From assembly GCF_012044895.1 (NCBI RefSeq), contig NZ_CP050695.1, positions 2,758,501 to 2,822,500 of the forward strand: DNA of 64,000 bases, in the 5' to 3' direction. The position numbers and the translations under genes were made by a program. The notes beneath the pieces are model-generated. The model saw only the letters and a list, made by a program, of their open reading frames with translations, had not been told where the DNA came from and did no database searches. Positions within the stretch are counted from its first letter, which is position 1, and every line of letters starts with the position of its first letter. Positions 7,544 through 15,874 of this stretch are shown here, piece after piece. This DNA is from Aquisalimonas sp. 2447 (GTDB lineage Bacteria; Pseudomonadota; Gammaproteobacteria; Nitrococcales; Aquisalimonadaceae).

Positions 7544-8554
7544 TCAATCGTCGTTCTGGACCTTGATCACCAGCTTGCCGAAGTTCTCGCCGCGGAACAG
7601 CATCATCAGGTGCTTCTGGAAGTCGTCGATGCCGTCGACCACGTGCTCCCGGGCCTCCAGCTTGCCCTCCTGGATCCACTGGGCCATCTGCTGGGCGGCC
7701 TCGCCGTAGCGCTTGGCATAGTCGAACACCACGAAGCCTTCCATGCGTGCGCGGTTGACCAGCAGCGCCATGTAGTTGCGCGGTCCCTGCAGGGAATCGG
7801 CGTTGTTGTACTGGGAAATGGCACCACACAGCACCACCCGGGCGTTCAGCCGCAGCCGCGCCAGGGCGCCTTCCAGGACCTCGCCACCGACGTTGTCGAA
7901 GTAGACGTCGACGCCGTCGGGGCAGGCGCGCTTGATGCCCTTGCCCGCCTGCTCGGCCTTGTAGTCCACCACGTCGTCGAAGCCCACCTCACGGGCGAAG
8001 TCGCACTTCTCCTGGCCGCCGGCCACGCCAACGGCCCGGCAACCCTTGATCTTGGCGATCTGGCCCACGGTGGCACCCACGGCGCCGGCCGCGCCGGAGA
8101 CCAGCACGGTGTCCCCTTCCTTGGGCTGTCCCACGTCCAGGAGCCCGAAATAAGCGGTCATGCCGGGCATGCCCAGCACGCCCAGGTAGCGCTCCAGGGG
8201 CGCGATGGAGGGGTCCACCTCGATGACACCCTTGCCGTCGCTGACGGCATAGTGCTGCACGCCGAACATGCCACTCACATAGGCGCCTTCACGGAAGTGG
8301 TCGTTACGCGACTTCACCACGCGACCGATGGCGCCGGCGCGCATCACTTCACCCAGTTGCACCGGCTGGATGTAGGAGCGGCCCTCGTTCATCCAGCCGC
8401 GCATGGCCGGGTCCACCGAGTTGTAGAGCACCTTGACCAGGAACTCCCCGTTGCCGGGCTCGGGTACCGGCGCCTCGTTGACTTCGAAGACCTCCGGTCC
8501 CGGCTCGCCCACCGGGCGCTGGGCAAGAAGGATCTGCCGGTTGATTTCGCTCAT
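7544..8554 (-). CDS. NADP-dependent oxidoreductase, CurA/prostaglandin-reductase-like MDR
   Basis: The 336-residue protein matches the leukotriene B4 12-hydroxydehydrogenase / curcumin reductase CurA group, which reduces the double bond of alpha,beta-unsaturated ketones or aldehydes with NADPH. Landmarks are LYNSVDPAMRGWM near the N-terminus, VSGAAGAVGATVGQIAKIKG (cofactor-binding glycine motif) and VDVYFDNVGGE. It follows the acyl-CoA dehydrogenase gene after 37 bases, consistent with one operon in which it handles unsaturated intermediates. The start at 8554 gives the standard N-terminus. Confidence 0.9.
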   Translation of the reverse strand: MSEINRQILLAQRPVGEPGPEVFEVNEAPVPEPGNGEFLVKVLYNSVDPAMRGWMNEGRSYIQPVQLGEVMRAGAIGRVVKSRNDHFREGAYVSGMFGVQHYAVSDGKGVIEVDPSIAPLERYLGVLGMPGMTAYFGLLDVGQPKEGDTVLVSGAAGAVGATVGQIAKIKGCRAVGVAGGQEKCDFAREVGFDDVVDYKAEQAGKGIKRACPDGVDVYFDNVGGEVLEGALARLRLNARVVLCGAISQYNNADSLQGPRNYMALLVNRARMEGFVVFDYAKRYGEAAQQMAQWIQEGKLEAREHVVDGIDDFQKHLMMLFRGENFGKLVIKVQNDD

Positions 8555-8591
8555 GTACTTCTCCTGTTACGTTATCGGTTCAGGTCGGTTT

Positions 8592-10388
8592 TCAGAACCA
8601 GTCTTCCGCCATGGCCAGACAGGTGTCGTCCAGTCCGGTCAGCAGGCGACTGTGGTGCTCGATCTGCGGCAGCTCCCAGCGCAGGTAGTACTGCGCGGCC
8701 TGCAGCTTGCCGCGGTAGAAGGCGGTATCGGCGGCGGCCTGGCCCAGCGCCCGGGCGGCCACGGTGGCCTGGCGCAACCACAGCCAGCCGACGACGAAGC
8801 GGCCCATGAGATCCAGATAGATCCAGGCGTTGGCCAGCACCCGTTCCGGGCCCTGTTCGCCCATGGCCGTCATCAAGCTGCCGGCGGTCCGCTCCACCGT
8901 TGCCAGGGCGCGCTCCAGCTCCGCCGCCAGCGGTGCCGCCAACTCCGTCTCCCGGGCCTCGGCGATACTGCGTCGAACGCGCTCAAGCAGCGCCTCGAAA
9001 CCCGCACCGTTGTTCTGGGCCATCTTGCGCCCGAGCAGGTCCAGCGCCTGGATGCCGTTGGTGCCCTCGTGGATGGGATTGAGACGGTTGTCCCGGTAGA
9101 ACTGCTCCACCGGATAGTCCCGGGTGTAGCCCGAGCCGCCCAGGACCTGAATGGCCAGATCATTGGCCTTGCAGCCGTACTCGGCGGTCCAGGACTTGAC
9201 GACGGGAGTCAGCAGATCCAGCAGCTCCTGGGCCTCTGCCCGGTCATCGGCGACCGGCGCGGTGGTGCTGTCGTCGAACAGGGTGGAGGCGTACAGGCAC
9301 AGCGCCAGCGCGCCCTCGGCGTAGGCCTTCTGCGCCAGCAGCATGCGCCGCACGTCCGGGTGCTGGATGATGGGCACCTGGCTGCCACTGCCCTTGGCCG
9401 TTACCGGGCGGCCCTGGGGTCGCTGACGGGCGAAGTCCAGGCTGTGCAGATAGCCGGTGTAGGCCAGCATGGCGGCGCCGACGCCGACGCCGATACGCGC
9501 CTCGTTCATCATGTGGAACATGTAGGTCAGGCCCTTGTTGGGCTCGCCCACCAGGTAGCCATGACAGTCACCGTTATCGCCGAAGCTGAGTACGGTGGAC
9601 GTGGTGCCGCGGTAACCCATCTTGTGGAGCAGCCCCGCCAGGGTGACGTCGTTGTGCTCACCGGGCTCACCGTTCGCGTCGGGGCGGTACTTGGGCACGA
9701 TGAACAGGGAAATGCCCTTGACCCCGGCCGGCTCGCCCTCGATGCGGGCGATGACCATGTGCACGATGTTGTCGGTGATGTCCTGCTCGCCGCCGGAGAT
9801 GTAGACCTTGTTGCCGACAATGCGATAGCTGCCGTCGGCCTGGGGAACCGCCTTGGTGCGCAGATCGCCCAGGGAAGACCCGGCGTGGGGTTCGGTGAGC
9901 GCCATGGTGCCGGCGGAGCGCCCATCCAGCAGCCGCGGCAGCCACTGCGCCTGCTGCTCGGCGCTGCCGTGGGCCTTGAGCAGGTTGCCGGCGGCGATGG
10001 TGAGCATGGGATAGGCGGCACTGGCCACGTTGGCGGCGTAGAAGTGGCCCTGGCACGCCTGCTGGATGGTGGTGGGCAGTTGCATGCCGCCGGCTTCGGC
10101 ATCGTGGTGCGCCGCCAGAAAGCCCGCCTCGGCAAAGGCCCGCCAGGCCGTCTTGGTCTCGGCAATGGTCTCGGCGGCGCCGTCCCGGAACACCGGCTCG
10201 TTCTCGTCGCCCTTGCGGTTATGAGGCGCGAACTGCTCCGCGGCAATCTGCCCGGCGGTCTCCAGGGCAGCATCGAAGGTCTCGCGGCTGTGCTCGGCGA
10301 AGCGCTGGCGTTGCGTCATGGCCTCGACATCCAGCAATTCGTAGAGCTGGAAGCGCAGGTCACGTGGGTTGATCAACAGATCGCTCAT
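8592..10388 (-). CDS. Acyl-CoA dehydrogenase with C-terminal extension domain
   Basis: The 598-residue flavoprotein belongs to the large acyl-CoA dehydrogenase group whose members carry an extra C-terminal domain. It oxidises an acyl-CoA to the trans-2-enoyl-CoA and passes electrons to ETF. Visible features are MALTEPHAGSSLGDL (flavin and substrate loop), the VQVLGGSGYTRDYPVEQFYRD-type segment around 430-450 with NPIHEGTNGIQALDLLGRK, and the extra domain from about 465. It lies 15 bases after an SDR gene within the operon. Chain-length preference cannot be read. Confidence 0.93.
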   Translation of the reverse strand: MSDLLINPRDLRFQLYELLDVEAMTQRQRFAEHSRETFDAALETAGQIAAEQFAPHNRKGDENEPVFRDGAAETIAETKTAWRAFAEAGFLAAHHDAEAGGMQLPTTIQQACQGHFYAANVASAAYPMLTIAAGNLLKAHGSAEQQAQWLPRLLDGRSAGTMALTEPHAGSSLGDLRTKAVPQADGSYRIVGNKVYISGGEQDITDNIVHMVIARIEGEPAGVKGISLFIVPKYRPDANGEPGEHNDVTLAGLLHKMGYRGTTSTVLSFGDNGDCHGYLVGEPNKGLTYMFHMMNEARIGVGVGAAMLAYTGYLHSLDFARQRPQGRPVTAKGSGSQVPIIQHPDVRRMLLAQKAYAEGALALCLYASTLFDDSTTAPVADDRAEAQELLDLLTPVVKSWTAEYGCKANDLAIQVLGGSGYTRDYPVEQFYRDNRLNPIHEGTNGIQALDLLGRKMAQNNGAGFEALLERVRRSIAEARETELAAPLAAELERALATVERTAGSLMTAMGEQGPERVLANAWIYLDLMGRFVVGWLWLRQATVAARALGQAAADTAFYRGKLQAAQYYLRWELPQIEHHSRLLTGLDDTCLAMAEDWF

Positions 10389-10403
10389 GGCGTGGATTCC
10401 CGG

Positions 10404-11171
10404 TTACTGGGCGGTCATGCCGCCATCGACGGTCAGGGCGTGGCCGTTGACAAAGCTGGCCGCATCCGAACAGAGCCAGACCACCGCTTCGGCCACCTCT
10501 GCCGGCTCGCCCAGGCGGCGCATCGGGGAGTTGCGTACCAGTTTCTCGGCCAGATCACGGCGATCGGTCAGAGAGCGCTCGAACATCTCGGTACGGATGG
10601 CGCTCGGGCACACGGCATTTACCCGTACGCCCATACGCCCGTATTCCAGGGCGGCCGTGCGGGTCAGCCCCACCACGCCGTGCTTGCTGGCCACGTAGGG
10701 TCCGAACAGGGGTGCTCCCACCAGGCCGGCCACGGAGGCCAGGTTGACGATGCTGCCCTGGCCCTGGCGGACCATCACCGGCAGCTCGTGCTTGAGGCAC
10801 AGCCACACGCCCTTGAGGTTAATGTCCTGAACCCGCTCCCAGTCCTCCTCGCCGAAATCGGCCAGCGCCTGCAGGCCGTGCTCGACACCGGCGTTGTTCA
10901 CCGCACAGTCCAGGCGGCCGTAGGTATCCAGTGCGGTCGCCACCATGGCCTGCACCTGATCACCGTTGCGCACATCGGTGTGGACGAATACGGCCTCGCC
11001 TCCGGCCTGGCGGATCTGCTCGGCGACACTCTCGCCTTCACCGGCGAGGATGTCCGCGATCACCAGCCGGGCGCCGTCCGCGGCCAGCCGCTCCACCACG
11101 GCGCGCCCGATGCCGGACGCGCCGCCGGTGACCAGCACCGCTTTGCCGGCAAACCCGGCCCGTGCGGTCAT
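10404..11171 (-). CDS. SDR family oxidoreductase
   Basis: The 255-residue classical short-chain dehydrogenase has TGGASGIGRA (NAD(P) binding), NNAG and the catalytic YVASK with its upstream Ser in NLASVAG. The Asp ending the second strand (IADI) favours NAD. It overlaps the preceding SDR gene by four bases (ATGA) and lies 15 bases before the acyl-CoA dehydrogenase gene. In this setting it probably acts as a 3-hydroxyacyl-CoA or related alcohol dehydrogenase; the substrate is not determinable. Confidence 0.9.
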   Translation of the reverse strand: MTARAGFAGKAVLVTGGASGIGRAVVERLAADGARLVIADILAGEGESVAEQIRQAGGEAVFVHTDVRNGDQVQAMVATALDTYGRLDCAVNNAGVEHGLQALADFGEEDWERVQDINLKGVWLCLKHELPVMVRQGQGSIVNLASVAGLVGAPLFGPYVASKHGVVGLTRTAALEYGRMGVRVNAVCPSAIRTEMFERSLTDRRDLAEKLVRNSPMRRLGEPAEVAEAVVWLCSDAASFVNGHALTVDGGMTAQ

Positions 11172-11932
11172 GCCAGCAGGCCGCCGTCGACGTTGACGCA
11201 GGTACCAGTGGCGTAGCTGGAGGCGTCAGAGGCCAGGTAGATAATGGTGCCGGCCATTTCCTCCGGCTCCGCATGGCGCTGCATGGGAATGCTGGTCATC
11301 ACGCCCTTGCGCACATCTTCGTTCTCGAACAACGCGGAGGCGAACTTGGTCCTGGTCAGACCCGGCAGCAGCGCGTTGCAGCGGATGTTGTGCTGGGCAC
11401 ACTCCTTGGCAAAGGCCTTGGTCATATTGATGACCGCGCCCTTGGTGATGGAATAGATGGCCTGCATGTTGCCGGGAGAAACGCCGTTGATGGAGGCAAC
11501 ATTGACAATGGCACCGCCGCCGTTGTCTCGCATGAGCTTGCCGGCCTCGATGGACATGAAGAAGTAGCCGCGAATGTTCACGTCCGCCGTCTTGGTGTAC
11601 GCCCCAAGATCGGTGTCCAGGATATGGCCGAAGTACGGGTTGGTGGCGGCATTGTTCACCAGGATGTCGAGCCGGCCGTGCGTCGCCCGCACATGCTCGA
11701 AGATGGCGGTGATCTGCTCCATGGCGCCCACGTGGCAGGCGAACGCCGAGGCATCCCCGCCTTCCTCGCGGATGCTGGCCGCCACTTCGTCGCAGGCCTC
11801 CTGCTTGCGGCTGGAGACGATCACGTGCGCCCCGTGCTGCGCCAGCAGGCGTGCGGTGGCTTCGCCGATGCCGCGGCTGGCGCCTGTCACCAGGGCCACG
11901 CGGCCGCTGAGATCAAACAGGTTCTTGCTCAT
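11168..11932 (-). CDS. SDR family oxidoreductase
   Basis: The 254-residue classical SDR has TGASRGIGEA, NNAATNPYFG in place of the usual NNAG motif, and the catalytic YSITK with Ser in NVASING. The segment NNAATNPYFG is typical of the DHRS4/FabG-like SDR group. The Arg pair after the second strand (SSRK) suggests NADP use. It overlaps the TetR gene upstream and the second SDR gene downstream by four bases each, so the operon is tightly coupled. Confidence 0.9.
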   Translation of the reverse strand: MSKNLFDLSGRVALVTGASRGIGEATARLLAQHGAHVIVSSRKQEACDEVAASIREEGGDASAFACHVGAMEQITAIFEHVRATHGRLDILVNNAATNPYFGHILDTDLGAYTKTADVNIRGYFFMSIEAGKLMRDNGGGAIVNVASINGVSPGNMQAIYSITKGAVINMTKAFAKECAQHNIRCNALLPGLTRTKFASALFENEDVRKGVMTSIPMQRHAEPEEMAGTIIYLASDASSYATGTCVNVDGGLLA

Positions 11933-12669
11933 TTCATCACTCCCCGTGATTGTTGTGCGGCCGTGGCGGCTTCGTGCCCCAGGGCCGATTCGACGAATGC
12001 GATCATGCCGTCAGCGTAGTCGTCCACGCTCACCTTGCGGCGTCGATATTTCCAGCGCTTGAGATACCAGTCCTGCAGCAGCGGCTTGATCAGGGCCGCC
12101 GTGAATTCGGTGTCGCTGACGTGGTAGACACCCTCCGCCACGCCCTCCTCCAGGAGCTCATGGATCAGCGTTTCGGTGCGCAGCTCACCGGCCATGGTCT
12201 GAGCCCGGGAGTCCCGGTCGAAGTGCCGGGACTCCATGTAGGAGAAGTAGAACCACGGCTGCATTACCTCGCTGAGGTAGACATGGGTGCGCAGCACATA
12301 GCGCATGCGCCGCCGGGCGCCCTGCAAGCCGTCCGGAATGCCCAGGGCATGGTTCACCATTACATGACCGTAGGTCAGGATCATGTCCAGCAGGCGATCC
12401 TTGCTCTCGATGTACGAATAGAGAGACCCCATGCTGATACCGGTGGCCTCGCCCAGGTCGCGCACGCTCATGGCCTGGAAGCCGTGCTGGTTGCTGATCT
12501 CCAGGGTTTTCTCGAAGATCACCTCCAGCTTCGGCAGCGCCACTTCCTCCTTCTTCACCCGAATGACGTCCTGATGGCGGTTCAGCACCTCGCGCAGATA
12601 CCCGTCACGGCAACAACGGATGCGGTGCCGGAAGGAGGGATAGTCGGACTGCTCGGCGGTGGCGCTCAT
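11929..12669 (-). CDS. TetR/AcrR family transcriptional regulator
   Basis: The 246-residue protein has the TetR helix-turn-helix displaced to about 55-100 (ISNQHGFQAMSVRDLGEATG followed by ISMGSLYSYIESKDRL) by a basic N-terminal extension of about 45 residues. The C-terminal part is a ligand-binding helical domain. It lies inside the lipid-catabolism operon, overlapping both neighbours by four bases, so it is likely a self-repressing regulator sensing an acyl-CoA. A perfect 16-bp palindrome in the operon promoter (13441-13456) is its most likely operator. Confidence 0.9.
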   Translation of the reverse strand: MSATAEQSDYPSFRHRIRCCRDGYLREVLNRHQDVIRVKKEEVALPKLEVIFEKTLEISNQHGFQAMSVRDLGEATGISMGSLYSYIESKDRLLDMILTYGHVMVNHALGIPDGLQGARRRMRYVLRTHVYLSEVMQPWFYFSYMESRHFDRDSRAQTMAGELRTETLIHELLEEGVAEGVYHVSDTEFTAALIKPLLQDWYLKRWKYRRRKVSVDDYADGMIAFVESALGHEAATAAQQSRGVMK

Positions 12670-13367
12670 CGGAAGGTAATCATCTCTGCGCGTTCCGGGT
12701 CTTCCAGGTGGGGCACGCTGTTGAAATCCAGCAGACTGACGTCACCGGATTTGTTGTATACGAACCGCGTCAACGACGTGTTGTAGATGGTCCAGCCCAG
12801 GCGCATGGCAGCCTCGTCGCGCAGGCCCAGCACCTGGCCGACCAGCACGCCGATGACGCCGGCGGAGGTCACCACGCCGATGCGCGCCCCGCGGGGCTGC
12901 TCCGCCATGAGTTCCGACAGTGCGCCCCGGCAACGCTCACGGAACCCGTCCCACGACTCCAGACCCTCGGTGGGCGGCAACCGCCCTTCCAGCCAGGCGG
13001 TCATGGCCTGCGCATAGAAGCGTTGAAACACGCGACGATCCGAATTGAGCAGTTCCCGGTCCGGCATGTTGGCCGGATCCTGCTCCCCCAGTCGCCGCCA
13101 CCAGGCGCGCAGCACCGGCTGGTGGGCGAACTCGTCGAGACAGGCGGACTGACGCCATTCCGGAGCGAGCTCCCCGCTCATGAGGAGATTGGCGGTGCTG
13201 CTCTGCCGGTGCAGCAGGCCGCAGTAGATGACGTCGAATCGCAATCCGAGCTGGCGCCAGTGGTCCCGCAGCGCGACGGTCTGCTGCCGCCCGAGATCCG
13301 ACAGCCGGTCGTAGTCGTCACTGCCGAAGGAAGCCTGACCATGCCGGATCAGGTGAATTTCACCCAT
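12666..13367 (-). CDS. Histidine phosphatase family protein
   Basis: The 233-residue protein is in the phosphoglycerate-mutase-like histidine phosphatase superfamily. The catalytic RHG is at the N-terminus (IHLIRHGQASFGSDDYDRLS), with the second Arg in YCGLLHRQSST and the C-terminal catalytic His replaced by the TSAGVIGVLV context (normally SHG). The replacement of that His by Ala is notable. It is the first gene of the minus-strand lipid operon, overlapping the TetR gene by four bases. The ATG at 13367 is preferred to the TTG at 13376. The substrate is unknown. Confidence 0.85.
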   Translation of the reverse strand: MGEIHLIRHGQASFGSDDYDRLSDLGRQQTVALRDHWRQLGLRFDVIYCGLLHRQSSTANLLMSGELAPEWRQSACLDEFAHQPVLRAWWRRLGEQDPANMPDRELLNSDRRVFQRFYAQAMTAWLEGRLPPTEGLESWDGFRERCRGALSELMAEQPRGARIGVVTSAGVIGVLVGQVLGLRDEAAMRLGWTIYNTSLTRFVYNKSGDVSLLDFNSVPHLEDPERAEMITFR

Positions 13368-13440
13368 GCGGAGCAATCCTCGTGGTACTGCGATGAACGG
13401 CTATGCCGCTGAGGTGGCGGCCAGCGCCCTGTTGTTTTTC

Positions 13441-13456
13441 GAGCGAGCGCTCGCTC
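13441..13456. promoter_or_regulatory. Perfect 16-bp palindrome, likely TetR operator
   Basis: GAGCGAGCGCTCGCTC is its own reverse complement and lies 74 bases upstream of the first gene of the lipid operon. On the minus strand a TTGCAA at about 13480 and TAAACA at about 13463 make a plausible -35/-10 pair directly before it, so a bound dimer would block transcription. The regulator is most likely the TetR protein in the same operon. Confidence 0.6.
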
Positions 13457-13531
13457 TATTGTTTATCAGCGCCACTCCGTATTGCAAGCCCCGCTCTCAT
13501 CGCAGCGCGCAATACGGAGCAGTGAACGGGA

Positions 13532-15061
13532 TCAGGCCGGTTCGGTGCGCACGGGGATGCCGGCGATGCGGTCGCGCCATTCCCGGGGACCAGTGTCATG
13601 CACGGACTGGCCGGCGGCGTCCACGGCGACGGTCACCGGCATATCCTCCACCTCGAATTCGTGGATCGCTTCCATGCCGAGATCCTCGAAGGCCACCACC
13701 CGGGATGTCCTGATGGCCTTGGAGACCAGGTAGGCGGCGCCGCCCACGGCCATCAGGTAGACCGCCTGGTTGTCGCGGATGGCCTGCACCGCCTCGGGGC
13801 CGCGCTCAGCCTTGCCGATCATGCCCAGCAGGCCGGTGCGCTCGAGCATCTGGCCGGTGAACTTGTCCATGCGGGTGGCGGTGGTGGGGCCGGCGGGACC
13901 AACCACCTCATCGCGCACCGGATCCACGGGGCCCACGTAGTAGATGAAGCGGTTGTTGAAATCCACGCCTTCGGGCAGCGCCTCGCCGCGGGCGAACAGG
14001 TCAGCGATGCGTTTGTGGGCGGCGTCGCGGCCGGTGAGCATCTTCCCGGAAAGCAGCAACGTCTCGCCGGGCTGCCAGCTAGCCACTTCCTCCCGGGTGA
14101 CCGTGTCCAGATTCACCCGCCGGGCGCTGTCGCCCGCATCCCACGTGATCTCCGGCCAGTCGTCCAGGGATGGCGGCGTCAGCTCCGCCGGCCCTGTACC
14201 GTCCAGCACGAAGTGGGCGTGGCGGGTGGCGGCACAGTTGGGAATCATGGCCACCGGCAAATTGGCGGCGTGGGTAGGGTAGTCCTTGATCTTCACGTCC
14301 AGCACGGTGGTCAGGCCGCCAAGCCCCTGGGCACCGATGCCCAGCTCGTTGACCCGGTCGAAAATCTCCAGGCGCAGCTCTTCGGCCTTGCTGGACGGGC
14401 CACGCTCACGCAGTTCGTGGATGTCGATGGATTCCATGCAGGCTTCCTTGGCCTGCACCATGGCCTTCTCCGCGGTGCCACCGATACCGATGCCGAGGAT
14501 CCCCGGCGGGCACCAGCCGGCACCCATGGTGGGGACCGTCTTCAGCACCCAGTCGACGATGCTGTCCGAGGGGTTGAGCATGGCGAACTTGGCCTTGGCC
14601 TCGGAACCGCCGCCCTTGGCCGCCAGCTCCACCTCCACGGTATCCCCGGGAACCACCTCCATGTGAATCACCGCCGGCGTGTTGTCGCCGGAATTCCGAC
14701 GGGCGCCTGCGGGGTCCTGCAGCACGGAGGCACGCAGCACGTTGTCCTGGTGGGTATACGCGCGGCGCACCCCCTCGTTGACCATGTCCTCGACACTCAT
14801 GGTGGCATCCCAGCGCACGCCCATGCCGATGCGCAGGAACACCGTGACGATCCCGGTATCCTGGCAGATGGGGCGCCGCCCCTCGGCGCACATGCGGGAG
14901 TTGATCAGGATCTGCGCCATGGCATCCCGCGCCGCCTGGGATTCCTCCCGCTCGTAGGCGGCGGTCACCGCCTGCACGAAATCCTTGGGATGGTAGTAGG
15001 AGATGTACTGCAGCGCGTCGGCCACGCTCTGGATGACGTCGTCCTGGCGAATGGTGGTCAT
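13532..15061 (-). CDS. fumA: Fumarate hydratase, class I (oxygen-sensitive, [4Fe-4S])
   Basis: The 509-residue enzyme interconverts fumarate and malate in the TCA cycle. It is the long class I type with fused alpha and beta domains: RPICQDTGIVTVFLRIG and GWCPPGILGIGIGGTAEKA in the first half, GKMLTGRDAAHKRI and VGPAGPTTATRMDKF in the second. Cluster-ligand cysteines are visible in CQDTG, in the CAATRH region and in GWCPPG. The ATG at 15061 has GAGGGGG upstream and replaces the longer frame. It depends on the Fe-S systems in this window. Whether it should be called fumA or fumB cannot be told. Confidence 0.93.
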   Translation of the reverse strand: MTTIRQDDVIQSVADALQYISYYHPKDFVQAVTAAYEREESQAARDAMAQILINSRMCAEGRRPICQDTGIVTVFLRIGMGVRWDATMSVEDMVNEGVRRAYTHQDNVLRASVLQDPAGARRNSGDNTPAVIHMEVVPGDTVEVELAAKGGGSEAKAKFAMLNPSDSIVDWVLKTVPTMGAGWCPPGILGIGIGGTAEKAMVQAKEACMESIDIHELRERGPSSKAEELRLEIFDRVNELGIGAQGLGGLTTVLDVKIKDYPTHAANLPVAMIPNCAATRHAHFVLDGTGPAELTPPSLDDWPEITWDAGDSARRVNLDTVTREEVASWQPGETLLLSGKMLTGRDAAHKRIADLFARGEALPEGVDFNNRFIYYVGPVDPVRDEVVGPAGPTTATRMDKFTGQMLERTGLLGMIGKAERGPEAVQAIRDNQAVYLMAVGGAAYLVSKAIRTSRVVAFEDLGMEAIHEFEVEDMPVTVAVDAAGQSVHDTGPREWRDRIAGIPVRTEPA

Positions 15062-15154
15062 GGGTGCCCCCTCGCGTTGATCAGGCCAGTCGGCCGGACG
15101 CACCGGCCGGGCAAGCGAACGGCGCGGTTATACCACAGAACGGCGCGTGTTGGA

Positions 15155-15862
15155 TCACCCGGTTACGCGGTCTCGCAGGTAGACTGGTGCCGCATCCCGG
15201 GCCGTGGTCCACTGCCCGGCCCGCAGGGCATGCCGGGCCAGAGGTAGCATGTCGCGGGCATCAGGGAGCGCCTCGCCGTCCACCAATGCAGGCGACCCGA
15301 CACGTTCTGTCAGTGCCTGCCGATAGGCCTGCCACCCCGTGCCGATACCAGCGGCGTCGGCCAGGGCGCGAGAGACCGGCACCTGCGCCGGATCACCGAC
15401 ACAATCCGGGACGGCCGCGACCATGACATCGGCACCCTCCTCGAGCACGTACCCGCCCCAATAGACCTCACCCATGCGGGCATCCAGAGCGCTCCAGACC
15501 GTCCGCACCCCGTGGCGGCGATACGCCCCCTGTGCCAGGGCCGCAAGCGTGGACACGCCCACCACCGGAAGCTCCCGGCTCCAGGCAATGCCCTGAACAA
15601 CACCCGCGGCGATGCGCACGCCGGTAAACGCCCCGGGGCCATGCCCCCAGGCAACAGCGCCGAGATCCGCCGCTACCAGGCCCGCTTCCTCCAGCACCTC
15701 GTCAATGAGCGGTAGCATCCTCGCGGCGTGCTGACGCGGCATGACGGCAAACCGGCAGAACACGCGATCACCGTCATGCACGGCCACGGAGCAGGCGTCG
15801 GTGACCGCGTCCAGCGCCAGCAGGGGCCGTGAGGTCAGTTCCGTAGCGTCAGCCACGCGCAC
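15155..15862 (-). CDS. tsaB: tRNA threonylcarbamoyladenosine biosynthesis protein TsaB
   Basis: The 235-residue protein is the TsaB partner of TsaD in making t6A37 of ANN-decoding tRNAs. The ASKHA-fold start LLALDAVTDACSVAV and the diagnostic GPGAFTGVRIAAGVVQGIAW are present, as is DARMGEVYW. It is an essential gene, monocistronic or followed by fumA, and lies 12 bases after the MFS transporter gene on the same strand. Confidence 0.93.
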   Translation of the reverse strand: MRVADATELTSRPLLALDAVTDACSVAVHDGDRVFCRFAVMPRQHAARMLPLIDEVLEEAGLVAADLGAVAWGHGPGAFTGVRIAAGVVQGIAWSRELPVVGVSTLAALAQGAYRRHGVRTVWSALDARMGEVYWGGYVLEEGADVMVAAVPDCVGDPAQVPVSRALADAAGIGTGWQAYRQALTERVGSPALVDGEALPDARDMLPLARHALRAGQWTTARDAAPVYLRDRVTG

Positions 15863-15874
15863 CCCCGTTGTCTG

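Noticed and set aside
8433-11216. Very long plus-strand open frame (over 900 codons) across the lipid operon
   Set aside because: It is antisense to three recognisable enzymes; its composition (His/Gly/Ala-rich) is the usual mirror of high-GC coding DNA.
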